A DNA stretch of 35,009 bases from a virus, in IMG/VR virus record IMGVR_UViG_3300025759_000302, positions 1 to 35,009 of that record; one strand, written 5' to 3'. Under the pieces are notes generated by a model, which had not been told where the DNA came from, did not search any database, and saw only the letters and a program-made list of their open reading frames with translations. Of the stretch, positions 29,948-35,009 are shown piece after piece (positions within the stretch are counted from its first letter, which is position 1; every line of letters begins with the position of its first letter). The position numbers and the translations under genes are program-made.

Positions 29948-32394
29948 TATTGACGTCCTCTTGGCATCTGGTCTTTAGCCATGTCAAGCAGTGTCTTGGC
30001 TGCATCTATGTCAGACTTTCTATCCGCCTGCTGGCGCTGTGAGTCAATGCGCTCGGCTTCAATAGCCTGTGTTGCCATAGCTTTGGATTTATCCAAGTTA
30101 AGTCTTTCTTGCGCAAGCTGCGTTTCTGCGGCGTCTTTAGCAGTCTTGCGTTGTACTTCAGCGCCTTTAATCTGTAGCTCCTGCTGTCGCATCTGCATAA
30201 CAGGGTCTTGGGCTTGTTGTGCTGCGGCTTGTTGTGCTGCCATAGCCTGTTTCTGTTGACTAAGCTGCCCACCTGCATCTGCAACCAAGCGAGATAACTG
30301 TACTTCCATCTCTTCTGGCAAACGTTCTTCTGGTGGAGGCAGAGGTACACCCAGCTTCTGCTCCATCTCACGGTAGTAATTAAACGCAATATGCTCACCG
30401 ATATGGGCTCTCAGGGCTGCCATAATCTGCTGTCCAGCGGGATTTTGCCCAATAAACGCCGCAATCTGCGGGTCTTGTAAGAACGCTTCGTGAGTGGCGA
30501 TATGCGCTGTATGGTCTTGATACAGGAACGCCTTGATGGGTTTGCCTACCATAGCGTTCATATTCTCACTCACAGGGTCTGTCGGCTTAATGTCATCCTT
30601 GGTTGGGACGAGCTTATCAGCGTTTTTAATACCCAAAACCTCAATCATCTGCCTGTGTAACTGCGGCAAATCATAGATTTGTGGGGTGGCCTGCGCCATT
30701 TGAAGGACCGTTTGATACTGCACCACTCTCTGAGCCATCGTGCTGCTGTTCGGGTCACTGACGGGGATTACTTCCACCATGGCGTAGTCCGCTTGTCGGG
30801 CTCTCGGTTCACCACGGTCAGGCACGTACGTATACACTTCCGGCGCGTAATCAGCAATGATGCGCTTCAGGAGCTTAAACTCCTGCTTCATCGCATAGTG
30901 AACCCTAGACTGTACAGCAGCCATGGGCTTCAGGGTACGCTCCAAAAGGGCAAGCGTTGTTCCAACAGGTGCGTTAGCACTCATATCGGAAATGTTCATG
31001 TCGCTGATAGCGCCCAGACGGCGCCCTTCTTCAGTAATCTGTTTCAGTAACGCCAACAGTGTTTGACTTGGCTCCTTGTATGGGAGTGTCATTATGTTGT
31101 CGCGGATAGACCCACTCGGCACATCGACATCACGGAACTCGCCGGGAGATATGGGGGTATCGTCCCCTTTAACCCTCAGACCACGTGACTTTAAGCCACC
31201 GGGCAGATTCGACAATGTTCCAGCATCGACAAGCTGGCGGATGATAGAGGTACCTGCTTTAGCGTAGCCTCCAATGATATGAATAAGACCAAGACCGTAG
31301 AAACCAAACCCCGGTACATATACATAATGTACGAAATACTGGTTCTTCAGCATTAACGGGTCTTCTGGGTTCCAGTTACGGCGTATCGCCAAAACTTCAC
31401 CGGTTCCCCGCTCTATAGTTACTACGTAAGGTTTAGCGATTTGGATTTCTTCTTCGCCTTCACCTTCCTCATCTAAGTCATCAATAATTAAGTCTGCATG
31501 TACTTCCAGCAAAGTATAGCGGTCATCGCTTGTCAGCTCGTAACCACCTTCCTCTGCTTTCTTCTCCTCGATGTCACTGTGGAAAGACATAGGCTCCCCA
31601 AGCTCAACATCACGGTAGAAGCCAGCAGCTTGCAGCTTACGTACTTCATTCTTTGTCTTACGCATTACATGCGTAACACGCTCCGCAGTCTCTATATTAG
31701 ACGCACCATAAGGCACCAATACGTCCTCTGCGGGAATATAAATAGCAACTTGGCGACCCAGACTAGGGTCAAAATAAACTTTCTTAAATGCAGAACCAGC
31801 CAAACCAAGGCTGTACAACATTCTTTCGTGTTCTGGGCGGTACTCAACCATGACTTCTGTAAGCTCATAGTTCATATCCACCTTGACGCGGTTTGCCGCT
31901 TCGACCTTCTCCTTGGTCATTTCGCCAAGAATCTTAGTCTTTACAGGGCCCGCAGCAGGGAAAGTCTCACTCATAGCCTCGGCTTGGAAGCGGATAGCAG
32001 CTTCTGCTAACACGTTTGAGTAGACACCACAGGCATCTTCCCATGGTTCTGAGCGTTCTTCGTACTTGAAACCAATGACATCAAGCCCTTTTACGAACGT
32101 ATCCGCCCAATCTTTGCGGCTATTCTCATCAGCCTGTACGTAACCTACTAGGTCCCCAGAGAGCTGATTAAGGGTATTTTCCTCAAGATATTCAGCTAAA
32201 TTGGCGTCAAAAGGCGCCATCATCGTACCTTCAAGCCCTTCTTCGGGTACCAGAGTAATCTCAACACTGCCATCGTCCATAGTGACCATCTCAGGATTAA
32301 CAACAGTAACAGACATATCTGGACCTTCCTCCATCATGTCCTCAAAATCGTCAAGACCCTCGGGGGCTTGGTATACACCTTTTTCAATAGCCAT
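29947..32394 (-). CDS. Portal protein, P22-type large portal
   Basis: The protein has 815 residues, starting at ATG 32394 with GAGGAT overlapping the terminase stop. The N-terminus is acidic and unusual in length. SRKDWADTFVKGLDVIGFKY, EDACGVYSNVLAEAAIRFQA, LYSLGLAGSAFKKVYFDPSL and YIPAEDVLVPYGASNIETAE are portal-family landmarks. The core contains FYGLGLIHIIGGYAKAGTSI and RQLVDAGTLSNLPGGLKSRG. The C-terminal 130 residues are Gln/Ala-rich helix, like the P22 barrel. It is a dodecameric ring through which DNA enters and leaves, sitting between terminase and adaptor. Length (725 in P22) points to a podovirus. Confidence 0.88.
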   Translation of the reverse strand: MAIEKGVYQAPEGLDDFEDMMEEGPDMSVTVVNPEMVTMDDGSVEITLVPEEGLEGTMMAPFDANLAEYLEENTLNQLSGDLVGYVQADENSRKDWADTFVKGLDVIGFKYEERSEPWEDACGVYSNVLAEAAIRFQAEAMSETFPAAGPVKTKILGEMTKEKVEAANRVKVDMNYELTEVMVEYRPEHERMLYSLGLAGSAFKKVYFDPSLGRQVAIYIPAEDVLVPYGASNIETAERVTHVMRKTKNEVRKLQAAGFYRDVELGEPMSFHSDIEEKKAEEGGYELTSDDRYTLLEVHADLIIDDLDEEGEGEEEIQIAKPYVVTIERGTGEVLAIRRNWNPEDPLMLKNQYFVHYVYVPGFGFYGLGLIHIIGGYAKAGTSIIRQLVDAGTLSNLPGGLKSRGLRVKGDDTPISPGEFRDVDVPSGSIRDNIMTLPYKEPSQTLLALLKQITEEGRRLGAISDMNISDMSANAPVGTTLALLERTLKPMAAVQSRVHYAMKQEFKLLKRIIADYAPEVYTYVPDRGEPRARQADYAMVEVIPVSDPNSSTMAQRVVQYQTVLQMAQATPQIYDLPQLHRQMIEVLGIKNADKLVPTKDDIKPTDPVSENMNAMVGKPIKAFLYQDHTAHIATHEAFLQDPQIAAFIGQNPAGQQIMAALRAHIGEHIAFNYYREMEQKLGVPLPPPEERLPEEMEVQLSRLVADAGGQLSQQKQAMAAQQAAAQQAQDPVMQMRQQELQIKGAEVQRKTAKDAAETQLAQERLNLDKSKAMATQAIEAERIDSQRQQADRKSDIDAAKTLLDMAKDQMPRGRQ

Positions 32395-32404
32395 TTAATT
32401 ATCC

Positions 32405-33937
32405 TCAGTAGTACCCGCCGCGCTTGCGCCTATATAAGTTATCTTCTTCTACTTCGTCTGACGGTAGTCTTATAAAGCCACCTTTCCTGAATCGCATCAT
32501 TGCTAATGACGTAGAGTCCACATAGTCATCATGCGCTCCTGCTGGAAAACTAGCAACCTCATCAATTACTTCTTCCGCCCAGTGACGGTCTGGAGCCCAC
32601 ACCCTTCCAGAAGCAAATAAGTCAGACACAGCATTAAGTCTTGATATTTTATCGTTACCCCTTGTGGGGGTAAACTCCTGCACTGGTATACCCATAGCCC
32701 GCATCTCATAGATGAGAGGCGCTCCTGATGCCTTTTTCTCAACAATTAGTGAGTCAGGTTCCCAACCATCATACTCTTCGACTGCTCTGCGCTTAAGCAG
32801 CGGAAACTCCATTCTATCTCTAAACGCATTCAATAGTATAATGTTTGCTTGTTCTACCCCATTTTCGTCAGGTTTGTAGAATATACCCCATGTTGTACAC
32901 GCAGAATAGTCAGCACGATTAGTTTTCTCGAACGCCGTATCCCACGCCTGCACAATAAATTCACACGGGGGCGGGTCTTCTTCCTCCCATGTCTGCCACC
33001 ACTCACGCTTGACGATAGCTGAAATCTCTGATGTAGGCTCCTGCTGGTACTGAGCCATCCACTTGGCGTTAGGTAACTCCTCTTTGAGGGCTTGTAGCTC
33101 TTCTAAAGACCAAAACTGAGGCCACAGGGCGTTTCCAGAGGGTAATAATGCTGGAAATTCAATAACTTCCCACTCATCACCGCCACGCTGCGCCGAAGAT
33201 TTAAGCACACGCGCCGTAATATCGCGCAATGACCACCTTGTCATTACTATGACGATGGCTCCCCCCGGTTGTAGACGCTGCCGAGGTCCCGAGGTATACC
33301 ATTCGTATGTTTTATCGTAAATATCTGGGTTAGTTTCTGCTAACGCCGCCTCCTGCTCACTATGTGGGTCGTCGATAATGAGCAAGTCAGCACCTTTACC
33401 GGTCACAGCACCACCAACACCGATAGCGAAGTAGTCCCCGCCATGGTTTGTGGCCCATCTACCGGCTGCTTTAGAGTCTGCTTGCAGCCCAACCCCCGGA
33501 AATAGCTCCTTATACGCCTCTTGGTCCACCAAGTTACGCACTTTTCGACCAAACCCTACCGCTAACTCCGCCGTATGCGACGTCTGAATGACTTTTTTAT
33601 GTGGATATTTACCTAAAAACCACGCCGGAAGCAAATAGGACGCAAATTCGGACTTAGTATGCCTAGGTGGCATGTTAATAATGAGCCTTTTACACTCACC
33701 ATTAGCCACCCTCTCGAACGCCGACGCCATTTTCTCGTGGTGCCGCCCACTAATAAACGTAGGCCACACTTTCCTCACGAATGACATGAAGTGTTCTTGG
33801 GAATCTTTACGGGTTTTTAGTTTTTCTAGGTGCTGTAGGTCAGCCAGTAATTTTTCTTGGTCCGCCGGAGACAACAGCGGCAATACCTTGGGTATATCCT
33901 TGAGGGTAATGTTATCGAATGGCGACGTTTCAGTCAT
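32405..33937 (-). CDS. Terminase large subunit
   Basis: The ATG at 33937 (MTETSPFDN, 510 residues) fits the best SD and overlaps the small-subunit stop; an in-frame ATG at 33952 would add five residues. Numbered from 33952, the Walker A region is MPPRHTKS (94-101; canonical relatives have PPRHGKS), Walker B ADLLIIDDPH (188-197), and motif III VMTRW (236-240). The C-terminal RNase H-like nuclease has Asp338 (QAWDTA), Glu405 (LIVEKKASG) and HDDYVDS (474-480), as in the putative large terminase C-terminal family TIGR01630. It packages and cuts DNA at the portal. Length is typical. Confidence 0.93.
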   Translation of the reverse strand: MTETSPFDNITLKDIPKVLPLLSPADQEKLLADLQHLEKLKTRKDSQEHFMSFVRKVWPTFISGRHHEKMASAFERVANGECKRLIINMPPRHTKSEFASYLLPAWFLGKYPHKKVIQTSHTAELAVGFGRKVRNLVDQEAYKELFPGVGLQADSKAAGRWATNHGGDYFAIGVGGAVTGKGADLLIIDDPHSEQEAALAETNPDIYDKTYEWYTSGPRQRLQPGGAIVIVMTRWSLRDITARVLKSSAQRGGDEWEVIEFPALLPSGNALWPQFWSLEELQALKEELPNAKWMAQYQQEPTSEISAIVKREWWQTWEEEDPPPCEFIVQAWDTAFEKTNRADYSACTTWGIFYKPDENGVEQANIILLNAFRDRMEFPLLKRRAVEEYDGWEPDSLIVEKKASGAPLIYEMRAMGIPVQEFTPTRGNDKISRLNAVSDLFASGRVWAPDRHWAEEVIDEVASFPAGAHDDYVDSTSLAMMRFRKGGFIRLPSDEVEEDNLYRRKRGGYY

Positions 33938-34631
33938 CCTCATCCTCACCAACTTGCGTCAACGCGATGTCATCCATGCCCTCGTCATCCTCGTCGTCAT
34001 CCACTTGCGCTAATGCTAGGTCATCGTCGTCCACATCTTCTCCCAGTGCCATTGCATCCCCCAGTAACCCTGTGTTCACCACTCCAAGTTCCTCGTCTAG
34101 GGCCTCACCTAATGGTACTGTATCTACTACCGTAGCATTAAGTAGTTTCTTAACCCGTTCCTTGATGGCGTTCTCAAGGTCAGTCGGGTCTTTATAATTT
34201 ACTGTTATCTCACTTCTCTCAGTAAATATACCTATATCACTATGCTTACCCAGTAACTCCAAGGCTTTGAGCTCATACCGAGTATCTCCACAGTTAGCAA
34301 TCTCCATCAACTTATTAGTAATAGCCGCCCGTGCCTGTGCTGCATCCATCGCTAACTGGGCACCATACTCACGCAAAAACGCAGCCGCCGCATACGCTGT
34401 ATTAGGTTGTATAAGGTTTTTTGTCTTGCGTTGTTTTGTGACTGCCTCAATGAGTGCCTTTTCACGCTCCTCATCTCCTTCAGTCACCACTAGGTTCGCA
34501 CCTAGTTCTACCTGCAATTCTGCCGTATTACCAGCAACCGCTATCTCCTCCAACGTATCCGCAGGTTTATCGTCCCGTGTGTCGTATGGTACGGGGTGCT
34601 CGTCAGTAGGTTCTATAGATACAACAGGCAT
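33930..34631 (-). CDS. Terminase small subunit-like protein
   Basis: The protein has 233 residues; AAGGA lies upstream of ATG 34631. It is the first gene of the operon. The core YAAAAFLREYGAQLAMDAAQ, then ARAAITNKLMEIANCGDTRY with ELKALELLGKHSDIGIFTER, resembles the DNA-binding and oligomerisation region of the terminase_2-type small subunits. SEITVNYKDPTDLENAIKER follows, and a 40-residue Asp/Glu tail (DVDDDDLALAQVDDDEDDEG) ends the protein. It should recognise the packaging site and stimulate the large subunit. Assignment relies on position and the KALELLGKH motif. Confidence 0.8.
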   Translation of the reverse strand: MPVVSIEPTDEHPVPYDTRDDKPADTLEEIAVAGNTAELQVELGANLVVTEGDEEREKALIEAVTKQRKTKNLIQPNTAYAAAAFLREYGAQLAMDAAQARAAITNKLMEIANCGDTRYELKALELLGKHSDIGIFTERSEITVNYKDPTDLENAIKERVKKLLNATVVDTVPLGEALDEELGVVNTGLLGDAMALGEDVDDDDLALAQVDDDEDDEGMDDIALTQVGEDEDD

Positions 34632-34670
34632 TAATATTCGTTTTCCTTATCCGCAAGTGTTAGTAAATCC

Positions 34671-34688
34671 CTTATAGCACGCTATAAG
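34671..34688. promoter_or_regulatory. Palindrome, possible operator
   Basis: CTTATAGC-AC-GCTATAAG is a perfect 8-bp inverted repeat with a 2-base spacer. It lies about 20 bases downstream of the candidate -10 box and 40 bases before the small terminase ATG, a usual location for a repressor or activator site. No protein in the window is an obvious partner. Confidence 0.4.
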
Positions 34689-34707
34689 TTAATACACTGT
34701 TTTGTGA

Positions 34708-34735
34708 AATATACCAGATACTTACGAAGTTGCAA
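34708..34735 (-). promoter_or_regulatory. Candidate sigma70-type late promoter
   Basis: On the minus strand TTGCAA (34735-34730), a 16-base spacer and TATATT (34713-34708) match 4 of 6 and 5 of 6 consensus positions. It would start transcription near 34701 towards the terminase genes, with the palindrome just downstream. Short matches like this arise by chance, so the call is tentative. Confidence 0.4.
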
Positions 34736-34763
34736 CATAAGTGCGAAGCAGAAGTTATATAGG

Positions 34764-34800
34764 AGCCCGCAGTGGGGGAACGAGGAACCCACTGCGGGCT
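34764..34800. other. 13-bp perfect hairpin
   Basis: AGCCCGCAGTGGG (34764-34776) pairs perfectly with CCCACTGCGGGCT (34788-34800) around an 11-base loop. Neither side is followed by a T tract, so it is not a standard intrinsic terminator. It could be a transcribed structure, a packaging signal or a boundary element. Confidence 0.8.
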
Positions 34801-34801
34801 A

Positions 34802-34852
34802 CACCGACGCTGTGAGAGGAGCCAAACTAAAGGGAGGAAGTTTGTGTCGGTG
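34802..34852. other. Second stem-loop adjoining the 13-bp hairpin
   Basis: CACCGAC (34802-34808) pairs with GTCGGTG (34846-34852), and inside it CAAAC (34823-34827) pairs with GTTTG (34840-34844), leaving a 14-base bulge on one side. On the plus strand the loop regions hold AGAGGAG and GGGAGG runs. Only one base separates it from the first hairpin, so the two may form a single folded element. Confidence 0.65.
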
Positions 34853-35009
34853 CTGTTTGATTTTACTGACGTAAGGCTCGTTTGTCCATGTTTGTCTAGT
34901 ATTGTTATTTTTTATCCGGGGAACCTTGTGGGTCCCATAAGGGGGGTGTTTCTAGGTGCGAAGGGGGTGGGTACTGGGGGAAAACGTTTTATAACAAAGG
35001 GGGGTGGGG

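Larger units (their letters stand above)
34632..35009. other. 379-base non-coding right end with structured DNA/RNA
   Basis: No gene was found on either strand. From left to right it contains a ribosome site for the small terminase, a palindrome (34671-34688), a candidate promoter (34708-34735), a 13-bp hairpin (34764-34800), a second two-part stem (34802-34852), a T-rich stretch and a G-run tract (34913-35009). Being the only long non-coding stretch and lying in front of the terminase genes, it is a reasonable site for control of late transcription or for packaging start. Confidence 0.6.

Noticed and set aside
34764-34800. Intrinsic terminator
   Set aside because: The stem is strong, but no T tract follows on either strand, so it is recorded as a hairpin only.
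1-35009. Integrase, repressor, tRNA or attachment site indicating a temperate phage
   Set aside because: None was recognised in the window. The early part of the genome is missing, so the lifestyle cannot be decided.

Overview
The window looks like the late (virion and lysis) half of an uncultured marine tailed bacteriophage. Every gene I can support is on the minus strand. The genes are packed end to end with TAATG/ATGA overlaps or gaps of a few bases, and most have a clear Shine-Dalgarno. No ribosomal RNA, tRNA, replication, integrase or repressor gene was seen. Terminase, a P22-sized portal, an SU10-type adaptor and a probable nozzle are present, while a tape measure, sheath or major tail-tube gene is not; this points to a short-tailed (podovirus) virion. 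Many small proteins resemble families I know mainly from marine phage metagenomes, so a Gram-negative marine bacterial host is likely, but the sequence does not identify it.

Read in transcription order (right to left): a 379-base non-coding right end (34632-35009) with a candidate promoter, a palindrome, two stem-loops and G-runs; small terminase (33930-34631), large terminase (32405-33937) and portal (29947-32394); two small proteins; a GroES-like co-chaperonin (29191-29601); scaffold (28102-29181); two conserved head proteins; and the HK97-fold major capsid protein (26122-27030), followed by a UUCG-loop intrinsic terminator. Next come two beta-rich structural proteins around a 37-residue histone-tail-like peptide, a run of tiny basic proteins (23490-24750), tail-joining and adaptor proteins (20870-23490), and a 390-residue protein built from 13 x 22 and 5 x 11 residue repeats.

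The 13.4-19.5 kb region is the receptor-binding block: an 801-residue fibre, a cysteine-rich protein of unknown role, two fibres sharing an N-terminal module and ending in different S74 intramolecular chaperones, and two small conserved proteins. From 10.3 to 13.4 kb lies an envelope/lysis block: two proteins with Sec signal peptides, three small membrane proteins, a 3TM-type holin and a T4-type lysozyme. The left 10 kb holds a probable nozzle, a second tail protein and four large low-complexity or coiled-coil proteins that are good candidates for ejected internal proteins; the last runs off the left edge inside a 30/33-base tandem repeat.

Points most worth a second look are a short Tyr-x-x-Gly-Gly motif that recurs in at least five otherwise dissimilar virion proteins, the cluster of packaged-size basic peptides, the exported-protein/lysis block, and the structured right end.
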